A DNA stretch of 64,000 nucleotides from Bolinopsis microptera (taxonomy: Eukaryota; Ctenophora; Tentaculata; Lobata; Bolinopsidae). Below, one piece after another: positions 11,178 to 23,670 of the stretch. Position 1 is the stretch's first letter. Each line of letters opens with the position of its first letter. The stretch lies in NCBI RefSeq assembly GCF_026151205.1, contig NC_087073.1, positions 10,516,636-10,580,635 of the forward strand. The letters are read 5' to 3'. A model generated the notes under the pieces. It was not told the origin of the DNA. It saw nothing but the letters and a program-made list of their open reading frames with translations, and did not search any database. A program made the translations under genes and the position numbers.

Positions 11178-12600
11178 AACTTTCCAGATAGTTACATGGC
11201 TATATATGAATATATGAAACATTTGACATGGAGTTGTAGAGTGAGTTATGTGCCTCGCCGGGCTAAAGTAGTGGATGTCCTTGCTGTACGGCAAGTTAAA
11301 CAAGGAACTGAAACTACTAGGTTCCGTACAGACTCAACTCTGCACCCATGTCAACATGTTCATTATATGCAAGCCTCTTGATTTATAAGACGGATAATCT
11401 GAGCAAGTTTGGGCAAATTTCTATGTGCCAAACTTGAGATATGACTTCAAAAACATTAAAATATCTCAAATTGGCGGTTTTGGTACGATATTTGACGAAA
11501 GTCGATTATCTCAAGATCTAACTGATAGAATTTCTTTAAACTTTCCAGATAGGGGGGGAGCCAAGTAGATTTTTGTAGATATTTGGATACGTTAATTCAC
11601 CACTTTTTTCGTGAATTATCCATTACAATAATCTACAAATATCTACATTTATCTACAAAAAATGTATATCTCAAATATGTGCCCAGAAATTCTACTGAAT
11701 TTTTGGAGATAAATGTATAAATTTGTAGAATTTGTAGAATTTTCGTGAATTATCCATTGACAATAATCTACAAATATCTACATTTATCTACAAAAATGTA
11801 ATCTCAAATATGTGCCCAGAAATTCTACTGAATTTTTGGAGATAAATGTATAAATTTGTAGAATGTCAACCACTTTTTTCGTGGATTATTCATTCTACAT
11901 TAATCTACAAATATCTACAAATATCTCCTTGGCTCCCCCCCCCCCAGATAGTTACATGGCTATAAGACGATTAATCTGAGCAAGTTTGGGCGAATTCATA
12001 TGTGCCAAACTTGAGATATGAATTCAAACACATTAAAATATCTCAAATTGGCAGTTTTGGTACGATATTTGACGAAAGTCCATTATCTCAAGATCTTACT
12101 GATAGAATTTCTTAAAATGTTTCCAAATAGTTACATGGCTATAAGACAGACAATATGAGCAAGTTTGAGCGAATTTCTATATGCCAAATTTGAGATATAA
12201 CTTCAAACACAAGAAAATATCTCTAATTGGTGCGTTCTCGCGGAACGCGGGCATATATTTTGAGATCTAACTGATAGAATTTTTTAAACTTTCCAGATAG
12301 TTACATGGTTATAAGACGATTAATCTGAGCAAGTTTGGGCGAATTTTTATGAGCCAAACTTGAGATATGACTTCAAACACATTAAAATATCTCAAATTGG
12401 CGGTTTTGGTACGATATTTGACGAAAGTCGATTATCTCAAGATCTAACTGATAGAATTTCTTTAAACTTTCCAGATAGTCACATGTCTATAAGACGGATA
12501 ATCTGAGCAAGTTTGCGCGAATTTCTATGTGCCAAACGTGAGATATGACTTCAAACACAAGGAAATATTTCAAATTCTATCAGTTAGATCTTGAGAAAAT
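11178..12600 (+). repeat. Tandem array of a ~180-bp repeat
   Basis: About five to six copies of a unit that starts CTTTCCAGATAGTTACATGG and runs through ATCTGAGCAAGTTTGGGCGA and TGACGAAAGTCGATTATCTC. Unit starts lie near 11178, 11541, 11940, 12117, 12287 and 12470. The first unit carries ~170 extra bases and the second is interrupted by a 391-bp insertion. Confidence 0.85.
11553..11943. mobile_element. hAT-like MITE inserted in the repeat array
   Basis: The insert starts GGGGGGAGCCAAGTAGAT and ends with the inverted counterpart ATCTCCTTGGCTCCCC. It splits a repeat monomer, and CCAGATAG is present on both sides (11545-11552 and 11944-11951), an 8-bp target duplication typical of hAT elements (two of the eight bases could belong to the C run). 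The interior is AT-rich and has an internal direct duplication containing TGTGCCCAGAAATTCTACTG. No ORF. Confidence 0.8.
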
Positions 12601-12657
12601 CGAAAATAACCGTCAGCTTATGTAATGTAATCACAACTTGTTTAAGTTGACTATGAA

Positions 12658-12880
12658 AACCTTCCCCAGTTTGGCTATGATATAATTGATATCTCTAAAT
12701 AAAATTGGCCTACGTTAAGATTCACCATTGAGCGAGCTACAAAAAATACACAGTACACACTCACATTCCTACCCAGTGCACTGTTGCCAGATAAAACATT
12801 CAATGACTTGCTTTAATTACAATTAATAAACGATGTGCAATGTATAGTATAGATAGCTTATGACCACATATGTTTCCATG
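12658..12880 (+). repeat. Right copy of the ~230-bp direct duplication
   Basis: Partner of 10345-10577. Small indels separate the two copies. Confidence 0.85.
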
Positions 12881-13475
12881 TATATTCAGTAGTCAATGAC
12901 TAGACAGTGTTATTTAAAATTACAAAGAATAAAATGGCGTCTGGACTTGGGACCAGCTCATAGTACATTTCATTAATGCCCTCTGAAAACCATTCTGCTA
13001 GCTAAAAAATGATATTTTTAGGTAAAACGTACTGAAAATTAAAATTAAGATCAAAAATTGAAAACGAACTAACAAAAAGAATGACACGTCATGCTAAAAT
13101 ACATATTCCGAAGTAAGATTAATCCCAGAATAATTTTTAGCAACTTTCAGACACGTTTTCAAACATAATCCAACAGCTACAGACAACTGCTGCAAGGAAC
13201 TATTTCTTCCAGATGTAATGAATCGAAATTTAATAGGGTCCTTGTGCATTTTTGTCGTACCATACAGATATGGAAGCTTTCTATTCTCAGACTTGATTTT
13301 AATTCCATGAGACTTGAGGAAGTCTACATGTCTGAGAATGATTTCAGGATCTTGTTAAGGTTGATATCCTCAACATATTTATTAGTGTACTGAACTACCA
13401 TGTAATTGTTACTTTTAGGTTGACTCTTCTTTGACCAAACGTATTTACATCGATACAATTAGTATAATGTAAACA

Positions 13476-13562
13476 AACAAAACCCCGATTTACCACGAAC
13501 CCCGATTTACCGCAGATGTTTCCTTTCCCCCAAACTCCGCGGTCAATCGGGGTTTTACTGTA
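13476..13562. mobile_element. Short MITE with AAACCCCGATT inverted ends
   Basis: Inverted ends of about 14 bp (AAACCCCGATTTACC on the left; AATCGGGGTTTTACTG on the right) enclose an ~85-bp unit. The ends resemble those of pogo/Tigger-type elements, but no transposase is present. Confidence 0.55.
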
Positions 13563-14500
13563 TTTAAAAAGTTTCGATTCCGCAATAATTTCCGTTCACA
13601 AATTAGGTGGAATCATGATTCATACATATCAAATTCTGCATAGATGTATATATTGATATTGTATAACTCAATCTATAGCATATAATAAGACGGGTGTACT
13701 CATCAATTAATTTGGTTTAAACACTACTTTATTTAGCTCCTTATTATATTTGAAATCCGAATTGAATATTATTTATGAGAGTCAAATTTCTGTTGATCCC
13801 ACGTTTGATTACGATGTTGTCACATTGAAACGTTGAATAATTCCTTTCCTCCTTATTTTATTTTTCATAAATATCTTATCATAAATATCTTATCAGGAGC
13901 AAAGAAAAACAGTCCTGGCTGTCCAAGAACACTAACAGGGCCGGAACACACAACCAGTGATAGCAGGAAATACAACAAGCAGTGGCGTAACAACAAAAAG
14001 AACTAGAGGGATAGAACAGGTTACCACTTCCTGCAAAGAAGAAGAATAAAAAACATTCCCCCCATCTCACGTGCAGGCAGATTAAAAATCTTACTGTTAT
14101 CTATATTTTGAGACCTCATGTGGCGTGTTTTTCTGCTTTTTATACTTATAATACTAAAGATTCTGCAGTCTTAACTCTTATACTTTTCAAGTAAAAATAA
14201 TTGACTTCGGTAAAATTGTAATATGCCGACTCGCTATAAAGGTTTAAAACATGAGTGATTGTTGGTTGTAAAGTGCTAAGTATTTTTCCTTCTTAAATGG
14301 CTATATAAAAAGGCTTGTTATATTAGCCGGAGTTTAGCAGCTCTGAAACAACCTTATGATAGAGCGCACAAATATAGAGCAGCTGTTATGAACAGTCAAC
14401 TAATAGCCATTTAACGGCCGTGATCATGTCGTTACGATAATACATAATAGCCGTCTCAGCTTTTTTAGCCGGTTAATTAGTTTACCGGCTTACGCAGTGG
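13563..14500. other. AT-rich, nothing recognised
   Basis: No gene, RNA or repeat that I can support. Confidence 0.4.
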
Positions 14501-14504
14501 GAGA

Positions 14505-15560
14505 TTTATAATTCGCATCGTTTTGTCGTTTTAGAACCTAGAAATAGTGCTCAAAGCTGGCTTTGTGGTTAAGTTTTGTAGTTGGAAAGTGTTTTTAATG
14601 TAGAGTACTAGGAGCTCTGAGGATTTATTATTCGCATCATTTAGCCGTCTCATAACCTAGAAATAGTGCTCAGAGCTGGTTTTGTGGTTAAGTTTTGTAG
14701 TTGGAAAGTGTTTTTAATGTAGAGTACTGGGAGCTCTGAGGATTTATAATTGGCATCATTTAGCCGTCTCATAACCTAGAAATAGTGCACAGAGCTGCAG
14801 TTTAGTGGTTAAGTTTTGTAGTTGGAAAGTGTTTTTAATGTAGAGTACTGGGAGCTCTGAGGATTTATAATTGGCATCATTTAGCTGTCTCATAACCTAG
14901 AAATAGTGCTCAGAGCTGGTTTTGTGGTTAAGTTTTGTAGTTGGAAAGTGTTTTTAATGTAGAGTACTGGGAGATCTGAGGATTTATTATTCGCATCATT
15001 TAGCCGTCTCATAACCTAGAAATAGTGCTCAGAGCTGGTTTTGTGGTTAAGTTTTGTAGTTGGAAAGTGTTTTTAATGTAGAGTACTGGGAGCTCTGAGG
15101 ATTTATTATTCGCATCATTTAGCCGTCTCATAACCTAGAAATAGTGCTCAGAGCTGGTTTTGTGGTTAAGTTTTGTAGTTGGAAAGTGTTTTTAATGTAG
15201 AGTACTGGGAGCTCTGAGGATTTATTATTCGCATCATTTAGCCGTCTCATAACCTAGAAATAGTGCTCAAAGCTGGTTTAGTGGTTAAGTTTTGTAGTTG
15301 GAAAGTGTTTTTAATGTAGAGTACTGGGAGCTCTGAGGATTTATTATTCGCATCATTTAGCCGTCTCATAACCTAGAAATAGTGCTCAGATCTCGCTGGT
15401 TTTGTGGTTAAGTTTTGTAGTTGGAAAGTGTTTTTAATGTAGAGTACTGGGAGCTCTGAGGATTTATTATTCGCATCATTTAGCCGTCTCATAACCTAGA
15501 AATGGTGCTCAAAGCTGGTTTAGTGGTTAAGTTTTGTAGTTGGAAAGTGTTTTTAATGTC
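14505..15560 (+). repeat. 119-bp satellite, nine copies
   Basis: The marker GTTGGAAAGTGTTTTTAATG begins at 14581, 14700, 14821, 14940, 15059, 15178, 15297, 15420 and 15539. The spacing is 119 bp except for two units lengthened by 2 and 4 bp. Units are highly similar; the first and last diverge at the outer edges. Confidence 0.97.
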
Positions 15561-17219
15561 GTGTTCGGTGTTTTATAACTCCCGACATGGCTGCACAACA
15601 GTCTCCCTTAAGAACACTTTCCACTGTTAATACAAATTATCATTTACGATCGTTGTTCTACCAATCTGCCTTAATAAATTTGTTCATGAATTCATACACT
15701 GTAAGTGTAGACTGTATTATTAGTGCCGTACATTTGATTAGCAATTTACTGGGCATGCGACTTAATTGTGCCATGATGTTGATAGTTGCCAAATTTCGGT
15801 AACAAATTAGGACTTAATTTGAGTTTACTGCACGCGCGATGAATAATTTGTGTTTATAGAGATCTGCGGCGCGTTATCAGGTTAACCAATGAAATCACGG
15901 CGTTTTTGTCACGTGACAGTCGACTGTAGAGTGATTAATTATCATCCTGCTTTTTCGTTTCGGGAACTGTTTGAACTCGATATTATATCCGACTAATCAT
16001 ACTTTCACTTTATAATGGTTAAAAAACAAAGTAGTAAGTTTTCCTCGATGGGCCGGTTCACATAGCCATGTGTCTACGCGTACTGCGTGAGAGGGCTGCA
16101 AGCGAGAGGGCTCTGGTTAGAGCAAATGGGCCGGCATTTGCAACTGCGAAACGTTTTGAGTACGGCAAACGATGACACCACCACCAGCCCTTCATTGATA
16201 TGTCCATGGGATAAAATAAGATTTGTAATTTCATATTGCCTATCACCTATCACCTATGTTACTTTACATATACTGCTTCTAGTTACACGCTATCTATCTC
16301 AGTCCCCAATAAACGTGTGACCCAACAGAAGGGATTGTGGAAGGACACGTACATTTTTCATTAACAGGTGCCCCGATTACCCCCTCCGTTGAGCTACGGG
16401 GATCGAAACGTTGATCGCTAGTATATAGTCTGTAGTCTAGTCAGATCGTTAATAAATTTTAATTTAAAATTGATTGCCGGGCGATGGTTAGGTGTCAGTG
16501 AGAGACGTTAAGTTAGGTGAACATTGGTACAAAAATTAAACAATATAGCAGTTTATCTCTAAGTTACAGTCACTATTTGTTAATAATATAAAGTATACAA
16601 ACAGTTCCATTCAAAAGAACAAAGTCCGAGAGTAGAGAGAAGATTTGGAGACTATACACGCATATGTGGGGTTTAAATTTGGTATTATATATATGTATAT
16701 ATTAGTAATTTTAGGGTTCGACCGAAAATGTTGGTCGGTTAGTTTTCTTAATAGGGAGCAGTCACTGTCATTAGAATTCTCAGATTAGGAGCAACAATTA
16801 GAATCTAATTTTGTGACATATTGTGGCCCAGAAATCAGTGAAACCTAGAATGGCGGTAAAATGCTAGCGCGCCTTGTTATGCGCGCTAACATACTAGCTG
16901 CTGAAATTTAAGAAGTGAATCCATGATAATGTCGTTTGGCGGCAGCGCCTGATAAATATCATTCATCATCTGAACATGCAATAACTTGCTCAAGCTCGGG
17001 GCAGTGTATAACTATATTTATACAGTTTGAATTTTGACAGCTAATAATTATGGGCCCTTCCGGCACAATATACTTCCTACCAAAAAACAAAACAGTCTAG
17101 AAACAATTCTCGACAACTTTTCTGGTTTTGTATGTTACAAAATTCGAGTTCTGGATTCTGAGATCGTTACTTTGTATTTATGATAACAAAATCGTAACCC
17201 AGTAGCATAAGCACGATCA
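15561..17219. other. Intergenic with repeat fragments
   Basis: Contains a right-end fragment of the TTAGGG-bearing element family (15906-15948) and an inverted piece of the GTACGCGTA/CTGCAAGCGAGAG repeat (16058-16130). A small GC hairpin lies near 16865-16888. No gene seen. Confidence 0.5.
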
Positions 17220-20200
17220 TCAATGACATTCAATTTCAACAAGAGACTCCTCGCAAGACTCCTCCTTCATGTCAAAATCTTCGATTTCAACTTGAGAGTT
17301 CTCAACATTATATCTCACTACGGTTGAGACCAAACGAGGATTAACTCTTTTTATAATCGGTTGGATCGTGGATCGGATGTCATAACCTGATAATACAGTT
17401 ACGGTGCTGGTTAGAAGTTCAGATAGGAAGAAAACGGAGCCCAAATAACAATCACTGGAACGGACCCTCGCCAAGACCTCCCTGCCCTTCTGTTTGACGT
17501 ATGAATGGTTGTAGTGGTAGATGATTGGGTTGACAACTGAGTTTACAGGTAGAAGGATGACGGAGAAGAAAAGATAGTGCTTCTCCGCATTTTCAACCTC
17601 AGTGTAGTGAAGAAAAGCGTAGGTAATGAAGGGCAGCCAGCATACTGCATCTGAGAGGATTATCATCGATATCTTTGTCTGGAGCAAAATGGATTTGTTG
17701 GCCCTGGCTCCGGCTACAGCTTGACTAGACTTGGTGGTCTGGTGCAGAATTTTCAAGTAGGATGCTGTTATGATCACGAAACAAGCCAAATTCAGCCCCA
17801 ATATTGCTATCGAGAACATATGCTGAGGATCATCTTTGGTGACGAAGTATTTAAAGAGACAGACTGCACTACTTCCATAAAATCCAACTCTTCCATAGGG
17901 GATTCCGGAAATCTCACTATCTTCATTCTTCCAAAATCCTGTAAACATGCCTTCAAAGAGTCGCCTGATTTCACTCCATCTTAAGCCTTCTCCATTTTGG
18001 AGTAGTTTCTTTTGGATTGTTGAGCCGTAATGAGCATCAATAACACTGACAAGGTCCCGCTTGGTTTGCCGTCCAAGGAGAAAGAATTTTTGTATTCGCT
18101 CTTCCGGATGCTGGTATGAATTTCCATACACTTGTCCATTCAAGAAGTAATCTTCGAAAATATCCAGGAGAGGTGTTACCGCTATTGCAACAGACAGAAT
18201 AACGACTGCCAATGCCAAACTGATGTAGACTGCCAAAAGTTGTCTCGAAAAACGAAACGAAAGTGATTTGGAGAGATTTCTTGCTCGCAAAATACTCATG
18301 ACAGTCATCGAAAGCAGTGAAATCTGCGAACCAAAAGTGCTAAGGGCTCCCAAGAAATTACATGTGTTCGATGAGAGCCAGCGATATTTTTCATAACAGT
18401 ATTCATATCCGAAACTCCAGTGGTTCTTTATTAACAATAAAAGATAGACACCTATGCAAAAGTCCCCAACAGATATCATGAGAATATATATAGTGTCTCC
18501 AAATAACACCGACTTCATTGTGGTTTTCCGCAAAGACCAAATATTCTTCGCTATGACAAAAGAATTTATAGCCGTTGCCAGCACACCAAAGGCAATCGCA
18601 AATTTGTAGGTGTTTCCCGTGTTTTCACCCAGAAGATAAGAAATTCGATTGGTACACTCGTCATTCGTCGTATAATCAACTGCAGAAGTTACTGTGTTGC
18701 AATCGACCTTTCCATCATGAATCGATGATAGTGGTATTCTTGATACTTCTGAGAAATCCGAGTCATAACTATAACCAGTTGGACAGCTTACCGAATTAGA
18801 GCAGTACAATTCATCAGAGTTATCTCCGCAATCGTTTACCAAATTACAAACTTCGTTCAAAAGAACCACTCTGCCATTATCACATCCAAACCATTTTAGC
18901 TGATAACCGTCCTTAATTTTAGCAACCAATCTCAATTTAAGATCTCCACTTTTAAACTCGTTTTCTACTGTGATTTTTGCTAATGGATAAGTTTCTCTAG
19001 AGTCTCTAAAGAGATCATCTTGGTATTTTGCCTGTTTGAAAGGACATTTCCGAGGTTGAATATATGGCTGATAATAGTACCAATAACGGCCATATTTCTC
19101 CCTTGGAAAACAAAGATCGTTGCATGTCAGGAAAAGAAACGTCTCTCCGAAGTAATAAGAACAATCACGCACCTTGTCTTCATAGACCCAAGTTGTGTTC
19201 ATTATTCCATAGGTCCTATTCTTAGATCCAAAGATATGCTGATCACTGGTCGTGCAGTTGAATTGTCTATATTTCATCAAACCAGGTAAACAAGGGGCCA
19301 CATGTTGAGTGGCGACGATACCTTCTACTTCTACCCTTGAAGTTTTGATTGGCGTTGTTTCTATGGATGGTCTTCTCTTTGCTGCCTGACAGATTCTGTT
19401 TTGGCGTTCACAAGTGTCTAGACTTGACTGGCATAGGTCAAAAATTTCAACGTAACTGTCCCGATTCTCCATTTCATCTGTACATTTGTACACTTCGGGA
19501 CATTTGTCTTCGAAATTCCGTAACCAGTCGCCATTCGTAAACTTCACCGGACAAATCAGTGTTCTATCTTCTTCGTCTACTCCATTCTTGCAATCTGTGA
19601 TAGTATCCTTGATCCAATCTACATGAATTAAACTTGTTTTGGTGCCATCCGCGAAGTCTCTGGCTCCTACTCTGACACACCCAGGCAGCTTCTGCCAATC
19701 GTCAGTCTCACAAATACTCTCTAGTTCATCTTCTCCTTCTAGGCAATCTTTGTAGCCATCACAAATGTGATGTCTATGTATCAGACACGTTCGAGTGGTA
19801 TTATTTATATCATTTTGGTCGCTAACCTTTTTGTTTTTATTATCAATCATTTCATTTGGGTCTTGACATTTCTCATCAATACCATTTTCGCAATCTCTAT
19901 CACCGTCACAGAGCAGATATTTTGATATAATTGTTTCTTCTCGTTCTTCATTATAGGTATTATTTGACAGTCTGTTTCGTAACTCATGGTCAAAAAACTC
20001 GTGTGTGTTCTCTGTTACGTATTTTTCCAAATAATATTCAAGAAGACATCTTAAGCCATGAACACTTGTATGTTCTTTGTTGCAATGTATTTGATCAAGC
20101 TTTTTCCAGCATGGCCGAAACTCCTCTGTTTCAACAGCACCCGTGGTTACTCTAGGATTACCACAGATCTGCTCAGGATAAAGATATCTGATATCACCTG

Positions 20201-21078
20201 TCACATTATCCTCACACAGCCTGCCACCGTCATCATTCAGATAAGACTCATTTTGGGTAGAATTGCATCTTAACTCATCATAACGACCATCATAAGAATT
20301 ATAAGGATCTCCACAGTCGTTAGTACCATCACAGAACTTTGCTGGATGTAAGAAACCTTCCATGTTTCGGCATTTGTACCAAGGGACCGCACCAGGCCTA
20401 TTATCATTTCTGTTGCACCACCAGTTCCATTCATCTTTAATCTCTGGCCTGTCTTTTACGCAATAATGTACAGACCCATCACACAGGTACTCCTTTGGAA
20501 TCTGTTGACTCCTATCTGCATCACAGAATGCATGAAAGATTCCACCACAATTATCCTCATCCGAACCATCCTGACAGTCTTCTACGCCATCACACATTGT
20601 CTCTGGGGGTAAAACTACTGGCCATACCAAATTATTCTCATTATAATCAGTACAAACTTTACCACAGGACCCACCTTTAGTGTAGCCGTTAACAACACAC
20701 GCCTGATACGACCCAAGCTCAGTTCCGATGTCATTAGAACATTTTTGGCTCACCCGGTGTGCTCTTAAAGGTGCTCTCTGATTGTTTTCAAGTTCATAGC
20801 TTGACAGGATCTTGAAGTATTTGTCCTCTTGATAACATTTGAATGTTCCATTTTCAGATAGTTCGGTCAGAAATAAGTTGTTCACTTCCATGTACTGGGA
20901 ATTTCCTGAAATTATTCACTCGGTTAATACATTAGTCTTAATCATTTTAAATTTGTTTGTTTATTGTTCAAATTTAAAACACATTCTGAGTTTTACAAAA
21001 TCACTTGTACAGCAGTTTACCTAGACCGTGAGTAAGTCCTGTTGTTATACAAATTATCATCACTGAACATGTCCACAT
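17220..21078 (-). CDS. LDLa-repeat GPCR (GRL101/relaxin-receptor-like, no LRR)
   Basis: Two coding exons on the minus strand: 21021-21078 and 17220-20905, joined in phase 1. Exon 1 gives a signal peptide (MWTCSVMIICITTGLTHGL). Exon 2 supplies the other ~1,227 of about 1,247 residues. The ectodomain has several LDL-receptor class A modules, some canonical (CDGVEDCQDGSDEDNC near residues 125-140; CNLVNDCGDNSDELYC just before the membrane, ~residue 710) and several degenerate. Seven membrane helices follow (about 785-1150) with NPIIYHY in TM7, then a ~95-residue acidic cytoplasmic tail. LDLa plus rhodopsin-type 7TM is the plan of snail GRL101 and relaxin receptors, but no leucine-rich repeats are visible here. 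The classical DRY motif after TM3 is replaced by RAR. Ligand unknown. Family call firm; subtype uncertain. Confidence 0.88.
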
Positions 21079-22580
21079 TTCCTTTGCTGCCACTCGTCTT
21101 TCCTAAGTAAGGTAAAACTTAATTCAAACTAAACTAGGTGCTTGTTTACCGAACTATTAATTTGAGACGGAATTTTACCAAACGAAAAACACATAGTACA
21201 AATAAAAAAGCAGTCGTTAGCAGTAAAAATGGTGATATAATTTAGTCCGATGGTAGAAATTGGAATTTACCGAAATTAAAAAGTAGTCATATCCTGGACA
21301 ATATGTTCGTAGTGGAATACTTTTGTGGGAAAAATTCAACAGACTTTGACTTGAACGGACCTTATAGTAAACGGACAGACTTTATTTTAATGGCCGATAA
21401 GGTACGTGCTATTTATACGCGAACACTCTACAGTCTACACACTACACAGGGCTCTCCTCACTCACATTTCACTATTGAAATTGCTAAAGGCTTTTCTTGT
21501 ATCGAGAAATCAAATAATCATCCAAGATAAAAGAAAACGTTGAATCGTGCAGTAGGTACTGGTAAAATTTATAAACGTACTGCAATAAATATTATATTGC
21601 ACAGAAAAGTGATTCAGCTTTCACTAATCATCAATATTAATTATTAACCTAAAAAAATAGACTAGAAGGTGGTGCAGCAGCTGGCAAAATGACCTGGAGC
21701 AACAGCTCTTTTATATCGAGATAATGCACGTGCGTATAATAGTGATCTGGAACCGCACGTGGTGATCTCTCCAGATCATATTATTTTTTAACTGAAATTT
21801 CTGATAATAATTCTCGTGAAACAATCACACCAGACTTCAAACTTGGCAGAACTTAATTATAAAAAAGAAGAGGCACATGAGGTCACAGAATTGATGTGAT
21901 AAAATGGTAGATTTTATTGAAAACTATCCTCGTGTAGTAAAGATGACTTTGTAATTAGTATTTACGGTGGATGATCAATGGGAAAATGATCCGCGGTCAA
22001 TACTTGTGGGTTCTTTAGATAAACATTAAACAGCTGCACGAACTCTGCGAGCAATGACTATGATCAATTTCATAATCGACTTCTATTCTCCCTGCCCTCC
22101 CTGAGTTGGACTATTGTGGTTTCAATATAGATCATGTTTTTCAGGTGTATAACAATTAACAGTGGATAAATGTGATCCTTTGACAGTATTACCCAATTCC
22201 TTGATATTTGCCGATATAAACCTAAGAAAATCAGACTTGGGCTCTAAACTAAGAACTGATTTGAAGAACTCTCCCCAAACATTAAACCCCGTCTGACAAA
22301 TGCTGACGTCATATTTAGGGGGAGTGCGGTCGCTCAATGCTGACAGTTGCTGACAGGGGGGATGGGGGGGCAATTGGGCAAAATCTTGCTGACATCATAT
22401 GTGAACGCTCCCTAATAAAAAATGATCTTCAACCTTTTTATACCGGGTTTTTTTTACAAAGTTTGTACAGAAAGTTGACAGCAATTTATGTTAAAATATT
22501 AACGATTAATATTCATTTGGACTTAGAGTCAATTTGAAATAACGGATCGTCAGAAATCAGACCTTGCCCTTGTAGCTAAA
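21079..22580. other. Intergenic upstream of the LDLa GPCR
   Basis: No supportable exon. The part near 21079-21300 would hold the promoter and 5' UTR of the LDLa GPCR. A G-run lies near 22358-22371. Confidence 0.4.
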
Positions 22581-22599
22581 ACATCCTTTTGAATTTTCG

Positions 22600-23330
22600 A
22601 ACTTTGTCTCTAATTACAAAAGTTTTTTTTTGTAAATTCCTCGAAAGCAGAGTTACCTGCGAAGTAAATAAATGGATTGATCCAAGTTAAAGTATAAATA
22701 AAGTAGTGACCAGGGCGATTCGCGATTTGCTACGTATTGTAAGAGATACAAAATGAGGCAGGATTGAAATAAAGAATACAGCCGTCGGAAAAACAAGAAC
22801 CAAAAAGTTCACTATCGATCGCTCGATTCGATCTCCTCAACACTAAAATGAAAAAAGCTGAGTTTAGAATAACCAGAGTGATACAAGTTAAGAGCGTTGA
22901 AAATTCAAATTATTGATAAGTTTATCATAATCCTTGATCCTTGTGTGTCCATTATCGTCGTTATAATAGTAATACGAGTAGTTTATTTCCGGTGGTCCAA
23001 AAAAGTGTATGATTTTCCACCTCCAAACTATTTATAAGAAAGTACACCGGCCAAGTTAATGCCAATGGTATAAGGAACTCATAACAACGTGATTCGGTGG
23101 CGTCTGGTCAAACCCAGCCAAGTCTTTTCCGGGGCACTTACAATTCATTAATTTGTTGAGCGACATGACAGGATATTTTCAAGAAAAATGTCAAATGTTG
23201 GCTAATAGAAGAAAATGAAAAGATATAACATCCCATGACGTTGTGGAGGATTTCTCCAAAGATCAGAGTTTTCTCCGGTTTGCCAAACTGAGCGAATAAT
23301 AACATATACAGACCAGCATAAAGTTACAAA
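22600..23330 (-). pseudogene. Class A GPCR pseudogene, truncated
   Basis: The minus strand encodes, in shifting frames, recognisable GPCR pieces in the right order: the end of TM2 and first loop (LYAGLYMLLFAQFGKPEKTL), TM3 (IFSFSSISQHLTFFLKIS), a TM4-like stretch, TM5 (LTCITLVILNSAFFILVL), TM6 (VFPTAVFFISILPHFV) and TM7 with the NPFIY motif (WINPFIYFAGNSAF). At least two frameshifts and several stops break it, and the DRY region is lost. TM1 and most of TM2 are missing where a dispersed repeat (23325-23670) abuts. It is unrelated in detail to the neighbouring LDLa receptor. Confidence 0.75.
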
Positions 23331-23670
23331 TGTCTGCTAGTGCTACCCAGAAAACCTTACCGCCTGCCGGGCTCGCTAGAGGTGATACTTTTTCAACAGC
23401 ACGCTTGTCATCGCGCGTCGCGTCAAGTTTACTTTTTGCACGGCGCACGCTTGATTGAGCCTGGTAGTCATGACGACCACATCAATTTGCAAAGTTAAAA
23501 AGCTGTGATCCTTTATTTAGTCCAAAATCAAACTTTTCGATTTAATTCAGAATCTAAGTTGTCCCAAATTTTGCTCCTGGGGAGCTAACTTTAAATTTAC
23601 GAGACGGAAATTTTGTTGAAAATCGGAAGGTTGTATCTATTTTACTAGATAGGGTTTACTGGGAAGGTAT
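23325..23670 (+). repeat. Dispersed repeat family A, copy 1
   Basis: Shares long blocks with 42575-42960 in the same orientation, including AAACTTTTCG/GACTTTTCGCG, AATCTAAGTTGTCCCAAATT and CTGGGGAGCTAACTTTA. Ends with CCTTACCGCCTG on the left and a (T)TACTGGGAAGG-like block on the right. Probably a non-autonomous transposon; coding capacity absent. Confidence 0.7.

Noticed and set aside
10565-11381. Long open frames of Leu-Thr and Arg-Val dipeptides on both strands
   Set aside because: They are the stop-free reading of the (CCCTGA)n array, with no codon bias, domain or gene context.
14505-15560. Possible CRISPR array
   Set aside because: Units are tandem without unique spacers, and the window is eukaryotic; it is a satellite.
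16376-16425. tRNA-like GATCCCCGTAGCTCAACGG on the minus strand
   Set aside because: B-box-like and A-box-like strings occur in the wrong order and no cloverleaf can be drawn.
21303-21530. 75-residue frame upstream of the LDLa GPCR
   Set aside because: No splice signals, domain or codon pattern support it.
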